From positions 1-33,349 of the IMG/VR virus record IMGVR_UViG_3300046794_000698: a stretch of DNA of 33,349 bases. The stretch is one strand, 5' to 3'. The notes under the pieces are model-generated. The model ran no database searches and was not told where the DNA came from. It saw nothing but the letters and a program-made list of their open reading frames with translations. The stretch comes from a virus. Of this stretch, positions 25,381-32,362 are shown piece after piece. The translations under genes were made by a program, and so were the position numbers. Every line of letters begins with the position of its first letter. The first letter of the stretch is position 1.

Positions 25381-26496
25381 TTATCCCTCAACATTTGTCA
25401 ATTGGAACTGAACCTTCAAAACTTTCTTTTTAAACTGTTCTATATAGTTTTTAGTGGTATCGTCCAATGATTCAGTTCGGTCTAATACAGATGAAATCGT
25501 GTCCAATTGTTTATTTATTTCTAAGAAAGCATCTTTTATGTGCTGTAAAGGGTCTCCCGCCTGCTTATACAGTTCAGAAAGGCTTTCTACACCAGATTTA
25601 AATGCTTCATATGATGCTTCATTCGCGAGCACTTCACCAAAATATTTTAAGTCAGGATTCTGAGATGAAATTAGCGATGCTCTTTTGTCTTTTTTATAAC
25701 CATACAAGCCTGTTAAAACATCCTTCAACTTACCTAGATTATCTAGTGGGACCGGGTTATCACTAAGAGTTATATTCCAGTCTCTTTCTAAACCTAAAAA
25801 ATCCTTATACTCAGATCTATTTAATGCGGTATATAGGTGAGAGAATGAGAATTTTGGTGATACTCTATCGCTGTGAATATCATAAATCTCTTGGTTCTTA
25901 GCTTGCTCCAGAACAAACATTGCACTAACAATCGAACGTACCGTATTATTACTGTCACCAAGTTTCTTGGTAATATCATCAATTGTTAGACCTTGGTCTC
26001 TTTCACTAATAAACCATTTGTATGCAAATTGTGCCTTCGCAAATGAATCCCACTTATGAGGTCCATTGACATGTTTAAAACCAATAAAAGCACGAGCTTC
26101 TGACTCATTATTCACCAGATAGACCGCTATTTCTTTCAAACTCTTTGTGACTTTTTCGGAAAGAGTTTTAGGAACAACCACCCGGCATTTTTGTGCCAAG
26201 CCAGATTCTGTAAGAAGCTTTATCGCAGCTAGACGCCTATTTCCTTCAAGCACAACATATTTATCACCCCTTTTCATTACTATTAGAGGTTCAATAGACA
26301 TATATCCATTTTCAGATATAGACTTTATTAACTCATCAAGATCAGCACTATCTGATAACGCCTTAACTAGCTCGTGAGGATCAGCATTATCATTAAAGCT
26401 TTTTCCGTTGAATAGTCTAGGGTTCCTAGCGTCCAAAATTAACGCTTCAGGGGAAATTTTATCTGTCACATGAGGGTGTAAGATAGGTAGAGTCAT
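25381..26496 (-). CDS. ParB/Srx-fold DNA-binding protein
   Basis: This 371-residue protein has an N-terminal ParB-like domain: a first motif DARNPRLF (22-29) and the nucleotide-binding loop LEGNRRLAA with G85-N-R-R88. A helix-turn-helix region follows (LTIDDITKKLGDSNNTVRS). The C-terminal part has coiled-coil character (ISSVLDRTESLDDTTKNYIE). ParB-like proteins of this kind occur beside methyltransferases and nucleases in mobile DNA as well as in partition. No ParA is present, so partition is unlikely. The ATG at 26496 is preferred to a TTG at 26508; neither has a strong ribosome binding site. Confidence 0.85.
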   Translation of the reverse strand: MTLPILHPHVTDKISPEALILDARNPRLFNGKSFNDNADPHELVKALSDSADLDELIKSISENGYMSIEPLIVMKRGDKYVVLEGNRRLAAIKLLTESGLAQKCRVVVPKTLSEKVTKSLKEIAVYLVNNESEARAFIGFKHVNGPHKWDSFAKAQFAYKWFISERDQGLTIDDITKKLGDSNNTVRSIVSAMFVLEQAKNQEIYDIHSDRVSPKFSFSHLYTALNRSEYKDFLGLERDWNITLSDNPVPLDNLGKLKDVLTGLYGYKKDKRASLISSQNPDLKYFGEVLANEASYEAFKSGVESLSELYKQAGDPLQHIKDAFLEINKQLDTISSVLDRTESLDDTTKNYIEQFKKKVLKVQFQLTNVEG

Positions 26497-26554
26497 AGCA
26501 CCAACCAAATCAGCACAAAAGTATGATCATTTTAATTTTTTTTCTCCCTAATGC

Positions 26555-26588
26555 CATGTTTTTTCCCATTTAACCATAAAAAAACATG
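26555..26588. repeat. 10-bp inverted repeat upstream of the ParB-like gene
   Basis: CATGTTTTTT (26555-26564) and AAAAAACATG (26579-26588) form a perfect inverted repeat with a 14-base loop in the AT-rich gap between A and the island operon. It may be an operator for the operon or part of an end for the A transcript. No T run follows either arm. The remainder of the gap (26497-26667) holds no gene. Confidence 0.5.
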
Positions 26589-26667
26589 ACGTTACGCCAG
26601 TACCCACATTTTCCCTAGCACTAAAAATAAAATAAATTCAATAAAATCAAAAACATAATAAAAAAAT

Positions 26668-28911
26668 CTAATCACAGTTTTTTTCCAGACTCGTCAACTG
26701 AAAACCTAACCACTCATTAGGTACCGTATATAGGAATGATTTATCTCCGATTATCACCGTTGCCCCTCTAACCAATGCTTTCAGTTCCCAGAGCTCTGCT
26801 GTAGTACCCTGTTGTGCCAACTCAAGCCTAATTTGCGGAATTCTCGCCCGTTCTGCCGGTGTCAGACGCGCCGATGGCGCATCATTTCGGGATTTCTTAC
26901 GATTCCGGGCGATTTCTTGGTGGTTAGCCTTCGGTGACTGCTGTCTTAGAGCGTCTCTCATCGTCTTGGCGACGTCGGCATCATCCCAGCTAACATCCCC
27001 GCTCTCAATCAAATCCATCACCGCCGTGAAATACTCAGGCGTTGCTACCTGCATATCTGGATCAGGTTCTCGCTGAACCTCCCCACAGTTATTGACAGGA
27101 CTCCGAGGCGCGCCAGAGGCGCTTTTTAAAGTCAAAGGATTAACATCAACGTCAACTGCCTTGCGGACGATGCGCCATTCTGTTGACCGGGTTTCGTGGA
27201 TATGGCCCGCGCCAAGGTGCGGCGCAAAAATGCCGACAACCTTTTGCACCTCTTCGTCATACGCGTTCGGCTCATCAGCCACCTTGCGGGCCACACGAAC
27301 GGTCTGCACATCACGCGGGACATTTGCGCCACCCTGCCCGGCCATATAGGCGGCGAAGTTTCCGGCGCTGGCCGCTTCACGCACGGCTTCGACTCGTTCA
27401 TCAAAGGAATCAGCCAGACTGATATGACGAAGGCAGGCGGCGCGGCATTCACGGTAAGCGCCCATGGTGGGAATTCCGATGGGTTTAAACTGAGGGATGC
27501 GCCATGTTGACGCCCATGAGGTCACCGCCGCAGCCATATCGCGCAGCGGCTTGCCGGTGTCGTGGTCAATCTGGCCATCGAGCGCATAACCGTCGATATT
27601 CTTGGCGATGTATTTTGCGATATACCCCGCCGCACCGCCCTTGTTCATGTGCTTGGCTTCAAACCGGTTCTTTGCCGCGCCTCGCTCGTCGCCGTCCTCT
27701 TTCAAGGCATAGCGGCGCATGATATCGATGACGTCCTGACGCTGCTTACGCTGGCAAAAAAGCATCATATGCCAGTGCGGCGTACCGTCATGGTGCGGCT
27801 CAACGACACGCATACCGTAGACACTCAGGCGATTATCTTTAAATGCGGTGCGCATTTTTTGCCAGATACTAACAAGATAACGCTGGCCGTCTTTCGGTGA
27901 AAAAGCCTCTAAATCCCAGTTGTGATTAAACTGGACTTTCTCGGGCCCCTCTTTGCCAACGACGCGGGTCGGGTGATATTTCGACGGAGTGGTGATGGTG
28001 ATAAACATGCCGACATGCTTCTCGCTAGCGGCATATTTTTCTATTCCGGCGATGGTGCTCATCAGCTCCATGCGACGGATTTCCGGGTTAGATATGCTTG
28101 CCATCACTTTATCAATCAGGTCAACGCGCTCACCGGTAGCAACGTTCTCCAGCTCACACCCTTTCAGATAGTCCATATTTGCGAGTCGCCGGGCCTGCAC
28201 CTCACGGATAGCCTGCTTACTCGCGTAAGGGTGTTTTTTTAGGTTCACTTCACCGGCCGCAATGAGCAACGCCTCACGCCAGCGCGTGCGCTGGGCTTTC
28301 AACTGGCGCTCCCACCACTCGGAGTTAACAAGGCGTGACAAACTGGCAACCGCTGATGTAGCGTCCAGCCTACCTTTGAGGTATTTGCGCCAGTGCATCG
28401 GAGTAATGTTAAACGCCCGTGCCATAAGCGCGATACGTCCATAGAATTCAGCCTGAACACTGTCGCTAATTAGTTGTGAATTATCCCCGTTATTTTCAGC
28501 GATAAACTCCTCGCAATAGCGGTCATAATTTTGCAGCAATTGACCGGCAACGCGGTCAGCAAAGCGGCGTAACTCCTTGTCATCCATCCCCGGCAGACTC
28601 GCATAGTTGTCTACCTCCGCCATAAAGCACGGCGACGCGTTAAGGTTCATCGCATTCTTTTCGTTAACGACTTCGATACGCGGCCAGATGCGACGTTGGA
28701 ACTGGAGCACCAGCCATTTATTAGCGGTGTGGATCCCCTGCTCTTTCAGTAAATAGGTATGGCGGCCAAGAAAAATAAGGCTGAGGAAATGCGGCAAGGA
28801 TTGGATATTACGCAAAACAGCTTGCCCCTGAGCGTGTTGCTCACGGGTAAGCGGTCTTTCTTTGCCAATGGCAAGACGTGGTTCATTCCATGGGTAAGCG
28901 TAACCGGTCAT
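26668..28911 (-). CDS. A: rolling-circle replication initiator gpA
   Basis: This 747-residue protein (P2 gpA: 761) nicks the phage origin and starts rolling-circle replication. It has an HUH motif PHWHMM at about 378-380 and the two catalytic tyrosines in YIAKY (about 430 and 434), the P2 spacing. I chose the ATG at 28911 (MTGYAYPWNEPRLAIGKER) because it overlaps the upstream stop as ATGA and has GGAG upstream; a longer frame begins at 28959. In P2 the origin lies within A; I did not locate it here. Confidence 0.95.
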   Translation of the reverse strand: MTGYAYPWNEPRLAIGKERPLTREQHAQGQAVLRNIQSLPHFLSLIFLGRHTYLLKEQGIHTANKWLVLQFQRRIWPRIEVVNEKNAMNLNASPCFMAEVDNYASLPGMDDKELRRFADRVAGQLLQNYDRYCEEFIAENNGDNSQLISDSVQAEFYGRIALMARAFNITPMHWRKYLKGRLDATSAVASLSRLVNSEWWERQLKAQRTRWREALLIAAGEVNLKKHPYASKQAIREVQARRLANMDYLKGCELENVATGERVDLIDKVMASISNPEIRRMELMSTIAGIEKYAASEKHVGMFITITTPSKYHPTRVVGKEGPEKVQFNHNWDLEAFSPKDGQRYLVSIWQKMRTAFKDNRLSVYGMRVVEPHHDGTPHWHMMLFCQRKQRQDVIDIMRRYALKEDGDERGAAKNRFEAKHMNKGGAAGYIAKYIAKNIDGYALDGQIDHDTGKPLRDMAAAVTSWASTWRIPQFKPIGIPTMGAYRECRAACLRHISLADSFDERVEAVREAASAGNFAAYMAGQGGANVPRDVQTVRVARKVADEPNAYDEEVQKVVGIFAPHLGAGHIHETRSTEWRIVRKAVDVDVNPLTLKSASGAPRSPVNNCGEVQREPDPDMQVATPEYFTAVMDLIESGDVSWDDADVAKTMRDALRQQSPKANHQEIARNRKKSRNDAPSARLTPAERARIPQIRLELAQQGTTAELWELKALVRGATVIIGDKSFLYTVPNEWLGFQLTSLEKNCD

Positions 28912-29738
28912 GCTATGGCTAGCTCCAGTTGCGATGGCGCGTAACCTTTCGATGACCACTCAGCAATTGACGGGGGATATACAGACTCGATAGAACCTTT
29001 CAGAATTGCACAGCGGGTTTTCAAAATGACCGCTTTTAGTTCTCTTTCAGAAAGCTTTTTAGAGTAGTCAGCCTCACTGATTGCCCTGGTAAGCTCAGGG
29101 TATTTGCTATGAAACTTAGGCACATTACAGGCAAGATTTGTGCTGTCAGCAGTTGCCAGGGGGTAATTTCCAAGTATGCGCCCATCCAGCATCCGCAACC
29201 CGTGAACGCTGGTCTTAAAATTGTGCTTAAGGTAGATAGTCTCGAAGGCATCCTGCATCCTGCGATGCCAGCGTTCGGTTCTGATTGCTGCAAACTCGCC
29301 TGAAGATCCAAAACAAACGCGAGGCCACTCACGACATAACTCAACCAGACGATGTAATGATTCATGAAGGTGCCAAACAGGTGTCGCTTTATCTCTAAAA
29401 CAACGTGGCAATGCCGAAATTAGGATATCGTTATCTTTCTCTCCCCCCTCAACTACATCTGGAATAACAAAAAATGTCAGTTTTGGATGGTGGTAGTGGG
29501 GAATGAGCCATTGATAAAATTGCTGCCAGTCTATGGCGAGGCCGCGTTTCCATGCGGAAAAAGCCCCGTTATCGATAGCCACAGAAAGCGCTAATTTAAT
29601 CGACGCTGCGAGCTGGTCAGGGCGAGCATATGACACAAACGCCCCAGCACCCGCCACCGCAATTCGATGAACGCCTCCCGCGTCACCCCATACTGGAGTC
29701 CCGTGGTAATGAACGACTTTCTCCACGACCGGCAGCAC
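28908..29738 (-). CDS. TGT/DpdA-like protein (possible DNA guanine transglycosylase)
   Basis: This 276-residue protein has spaced motifs of the tRNA-guanine transglycosylase barrel: DNGAF (D56), an IPDVV strand (D94), PVWH, GSSGE (144-148), HGLRML and TADSTN with D198. The DNGAF and ADST pair resembles the two catalytic aspartates of TGT and of the phage DpdA enzymes that put 7-deazaguanines into DNA. The usual TGT zinc cysteine cluster is not evident. The start is GTG with AGGGA upstream. It lies between the DUF5405 gene and A, coupled to A by ATGA. No preQ0 synthesis gene is in the window. The assignment comes from motif reading only. Confidence 0.55.
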   Translation of the reverse strand: MLPVVEKVVHYHGTPVWGDAGGVHRIAVAGAGAFVSYARPDQLAASIKLALSVAIDNGAFSAWKRGLAIDWQQFYQWLIPHYHHPKLTFFVIPDVVEGGEKDNDILISALPRCFRDKATPVWHLHESLHRLVELCREWPRVCFGSSGEFAAIRTERWHRRMQDAFETIYLKHNFKTSVHGLRMLDGRILGNYPLATADSTNLACNVPKFHSKYPELTRAISEADYSKKLSERELKAVILKTRCAILKGSIESVYPPSIAEWSSKGYAPSQLELAIA

Positions 29739-29741
29739 TGA

Positions 29742-30017
29742 TTATTTCCCTGCCTGTTTGTTGAAAGCATCAAGACATTGCTTACCAATACGTTCAATTT
29801 CAGCGGCCAGACCCGCGATACTGGCAACGGTTGAGTCACGGACGTGGTGATGCGTCAGCCCGGAAACCAACTGCGAGACAGTCGGGTAATAACCAACAGC
29901 GTCGAGCCATACCTCACCCTTCTTGCTGCCGGTTTTAACCAGTTTTTTCTGGTTTAAAATGAACTGATGAGCGTCACTGGTGATAATCCAGTCTTTACCG
30001 ACAGGAATGCGCAGCAT
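29742..30017 (-). CDS. DUF5405-family early protein
   Basis: This 91-residue protein of unknown function matches small proteins found between B and A in P2-like phages (LRIPVGKDWIITSDAHQFIL, VGYYPTVSQLVSGL). GGGGG stands 5 bases before the ATG at 30017. It is 2 bases after the zinc-finger gene and 3 bases before the transglycosylase-like gene. Confidence 0.8.
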   Translation of the reverse strand: MLRIPVGKDWIITSDAHQFILNQKKLVKTGSKKGEVWLDAVGYYPTVSQLVSGLTHHHVRDSTVASIAGLAAEIERIGKQCLDAFNKQAGK

Positions 30018-30019
30018 GA

Positions 30020-30235
30020 TTACCCCCTGAAATGCTTGGTTTGTTGTTCGTGGATAGTCTGGCAGGACACGCAACGGGTCACACCGGGAAAAGCTGCACG
30101 ACGCGCGGCCGGGATAGCTTGGTCGCACTCCTCGCAAATTGACGCAGACACTCCGCCTTTAATCCGTGTCGCTTTAATTTGTGCAGTGAGCGTCTCCTGC
30201 TGGCGCTGTTGCACCAAATCCATTAAATCCGGCAT
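30020..30235 (-). CDS. TraR/DksA-type zinc finger protein
   Basis: This 71-residue protein has a four-cysteine finger C34-x2-C37 and C55-x2-C58 in a TraR/DksA pattern (ICEECDQAIPAARRAAFPG). Such short proteins can enter the secondary channel of RNA polymerase and alter host transcription without ppGpp. A gene of this type is standard in P2-like early operons. Confidence 0.92.
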   Translation of the reverse strand: MPDLMDLVQQRQQETLTAQIKATRIKGGVSASICEECDQAIPAARRAAFPGVTRCVSCQTIHEQQTKHFRG

Positions 30236-30237
30236 CG

Positions 30238-30537
30238 TTATAGCTCCGATTCGTTATTCAGTTGATTGAGTGCCTGCTGGCCCAACTCCGCAATACGGTG
30301 CGATTCCTTCATCACGTCACTAATGCTGGTAATCGTTTTAAGATAAACACCACGTTTCACAGAAAGATTAATAAGGTCAGCAACCAGTTTTAACTCGCTC
30401 GCGTAAATAGCTCTAGTTGGGTAGTGTTTTTCTTTTGTCTCTTTATCCGTTTTCACTTCGGCCAGAATTAAACTACCCGTCTTCATTTTCATGATGGCGA
30501 ACACGTTATTTATTTCCACATAATGACGTTCAACCAT
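30238..30537 (-). CDS. small early protein of unknown function
   Basis: This 99-residue protein is not one I recognise. The N-terminal half (VFAIMKMKTGSLILAEVKTD) looks like beta strands, the rest helical. It overlaps the DUF2732 gene by 8 bases and precedes the zinc-finger gene by 2, so it belongs to the early operon. Confidence 0.7.
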   Translation of the reverse strand: MVERHYVEINNVFAIMKMKTGSLILAEVKTDKETKEKHYPTRAIYASELKLVADLINLSVKRGVYLKTITSISDVMKESHRIAELGQQALNQLNNESEL

Positions 30538-30787
30538 GATTAAAGCCCTGCCTATTCACGCGGCCTTCATGGTCAAATTTCTCCGACTCTTGACGCAGTA
30601 GTTCAATAATCTCAACGCTAGACAGGTGATTGACGGCGGCATGTGTTGCGAGGCGGTCAAGGTGAGATGAGAAGCTAACAGCGGCATCGGCCCTTGCATC
30701 AACGCGTGCGTTGTTCAACATAAAATTACGTGAGTCCGCATCAGCCTTATTTCGCATTTCTTGGCCCACGGTTTTATACATGTGCAT
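30530..30787 (-). CDS. DUF2732-family early protein
   Basis: This 85-residue protein matches DUF2732 proteins of P2-like phages (ARADAAVSFSSHLDRLATHA, LSSVEIIELLRQESE). Its function is unknown. The ATG at 30787 has GGAG 6-7 bases upstream. A 63-base gap to B contains no feature I can support. Confidence 0.82.
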   Translation of the reverse strand: MHMYKTVGQEMRNKADADSRNFMLNNARVDARADAAVSFSSHLDRLATHAAVNHLSSVEIIELLRQESEKFDHEGRVNRQGFNHG

Positions 30788-30850
30788 AGAGAACTCCAGA
30801 TAAAAGAATGCCCGACGCAATAAAGCGCCTTTAAATTTAGAACAAGTTAA

Positions 30851-31351
30851 TTAATGGAAATATGCTTCGGGTTTAACCGAGGTTAATATAGTGGGCGCAT
30901 GGTCAAATAAATTAAATAGCTCACGCAACGCTCTAAATAAAGCCTCGCGCCATGTGCAAGCCTCGTCATCAATACGCCAGTAGGGCTGATTATATTCAGC
31001 CTCAGTTAGCCCAGCATGCAGAAATAAAGTGCGCCTTTGGCTGATAGTCAGTCGGCCAATAAAACCAGACTTACTAATGCCGTGTTTACGATAGGTAGCG
31101 AAGGCACTGCGAAGCTCATCAATGGCGCAAACAACGCGCTCACGTTCGCAGTCACCCATTTCCTCCAGTCGCATAACAGCATGGCGCTGCTTTAAGTCCG
31201 CGTGAAAACAGACCGTCAGGCGCTCACGCTCCATCATCTGATTGTAAAAATTACAGGTGCTTTTCCAGCGAGGAGCAGCAAGGCGTTCCCCGACTAAAGC
31301 ACGCAGCCCGGCGGGCTGGTTGCGAACAATACCGGCTGTGATAGCTGTCAT
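30851..31351 (-). CDS. B: replication protein gpB
   Basis: This 166-residue protein equals P2 gpB in length. gpB helps load the host DnaB helicase for lagging-strand synthesis. It has a basic N-terminal half and the conserved SKSGFIGRLTISQRRTLFLH. I chose the ATG at 31351 with GAGG 9 bases upstream; it overlaps the preceding gene as ATGA. Confidence 0.8.
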   Translation of the reverse strand: MTAITAGIVRNQPAGLRALVGERLAAPRWKSTCNFYNQMMERERLTVCFHADLKQRHAVMRLEEMGDCERERVVCAIDELRSAFATYRKHGISKSGFIGRLTISQRRTLFLHAGLTEAEYNQPYWRIDDEACTWREALFRALRELFNLFDHAPTILTSVKPEAYFH

Positions 31352-31536
31352 TTTGAAAAGCCTCGCAGTGCTGATTTGATGGAGGAGATCCAACGGGTAG
31401 CCCGACGGGTACGAATGACGATACCTTTCCGGCCCTTGCCATGGGTGATAGTGATATCAAGCACGCGGCCGGTCTGATGGTTCCAGAGCATCGGAGCGAT
31501 TGAGATAGGTCGCTGGCTCATTGTATTAAGCTGCAT
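31348..31536 (-). CDS. small basic early protein, possibly Fil-like
   Basis: This 62-residue basic protein lies between cox and B, where P2 has orf78 and 186 relatives have fil. SIAPMLWNHQTGRV and KGIVIRTRRATRW vaguely resemble the DUF2724/Fil family linked to cell filamentation. The ATG at 31536 overlaps the cox end by 11 bases; another ATG at 31521 is possible. The family call is uncertain. Confidence 0.6.
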   Translation of the reverse strand: MQLNTMSQRPISIAPMLWNHQTGRVLDITITHGKGRKGIVIRTRRATRWISSIKSALRGFSK

Positions 31537-31888
31537 TGTGACTGCGCCCCCGGCCCGGTTTGCTGGTGCTGATGCGGTCTTTCCATCCGTGCCACTCTTC
31601 AGCGGCTTCCTCAACCAGTTGGTCGGCGTACTTGTCCCATTCTTTCCTGTTAATCCACAGCTCCGCATTGCTTCCCGGCTTCAATGGGTCTGCCATATAA
31701 AACGCTGGGAGTTTTCCAGCCTTGGCCATAGCAACGATGGCCGCCGGAGTCTTACCGACATAAAGAGCAAAACCCTCTTTCGACAACAGTGTGGAAGGTT
31801 GCATTGAGAGGCTGATAGCGCGCTTCTTCGCGCTTTCATCCATGTCGGCCGCATCTTCCTGAGTAATGGTTTTAGCTTCGTTACGCAT
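31526..31888 (-). CDS. cox: Cox-family regulator and excisionase
   Basis: This 120-residue protein has the Phage_Cox pattern: a winged-helix DNA-binding part (LLSKEGFALYVGKTPAAIVA) followed by KAGKLPAFYMADPLKPGSNA and WINRKEWDKYADQL. Cox represses the repressor promoter and drives excision with Int. P2 Cox is 91 residues; extra residues lie at both ends. GGAGG stands 8 bases before the ATG. It is the first early gene, divergent from C. Confidence 0.88.
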   Translation of the reverse strand: MRNEAKTITQEDAADMDESAKKRAISLSMQPSTLLSKEGFALYVGKTPAAIVAMAKAGKLPAFYMADPLKPGSNAELWINRKEWDKYADQLVEEAAEEWHGWKDRISTSKPGRGRSHNAA

Positions 31889-31993
31889 TTGCTATCCTCC
31901 GCGTAGGTTTACATACTTTCTATGTAGAACCACTTAGAACCAGCCTAGCTATACATGGCTGCATTGAATTTACACACAAGATAGTGAGATTAA
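31889..31993. promoter_or_regulatory. lysis-lysogeny control region between cox and C
   Basis: This 105-base gap holds the divergent early and repressor promoters. I see an inverted repeat TACATA-N5-TATGTA (31910-31926), two direct copies of TAGAACCA one helical turn apart (31925-31932 and 31935-31942), and TATACA (31950-31955) as a possible -10 for C. TTAGAACCA resembles the P2 Cox box TTAAAGNCA. Which repeat binds C and which binds Cox cannot be settled by reading. Confidence 0.65.
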
Positions 31994-32299
31994 ATGCAAG
32001 TGTCAATATCGATAGCAGAGAAGATAAAACTCATCCGTGAATCAGAGCGTCTAACTCAGCGTCAAATGGCTGAATTAACTGGAATTCCTCATGGTTCATT
32101 CTTCCAATATGAACAAGGTCGCAGCAAGCCTGGCTTAGAAGCCACTATCAAAATTTTCCAACATCCTCAATTCCGTAAGTATCGGGATTGGTTCATGTTC
32201 GATGAGATCAATCCCGAGGCCGGTCAAATTGCACCGGTTCTCGCACACTTTGGGCAAGACTCAACAACATCACCCCAATCCGGCCAAAAGAATGGCTAA
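31994..32299 (+). CDS. C: C repressor, helix-turn-helix
   Basis: This 101-residue protein (P2 C: 99) keeps lysogeny by blocking the early promoter. The helix-turn-helix is at about 20-42 (LTQRQMAELTGIPHGSFFQY). It has no protease/autocleavage domain, as expected for a non-SOS-inducible P2-type repressor. Confidence 0.92.
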   Translation: MQVSISIAEKIKLIRESERLTQRQMAELTGIPHGSFFQYEQGRSKPGLEATIKIFQHPQFRKYRDWFMFDEINPEAGQIAPVLAHFGQDSTTSPQSGQKNG

Positions 32300-32362
32300 C
32301 TGTTTATAAAGAATACATTTTCACAATTTGTTTCCAAGACGAATGCGTCGGAGGGCTGTCTT

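Noticed and set aside
24358-26508. Chromosome/plasmid partition locus
   Set aside because: A ParB-like gene is present but no ParA ATPase and no array of parS-like sites; P2-like prophages integrate and do not need partition.
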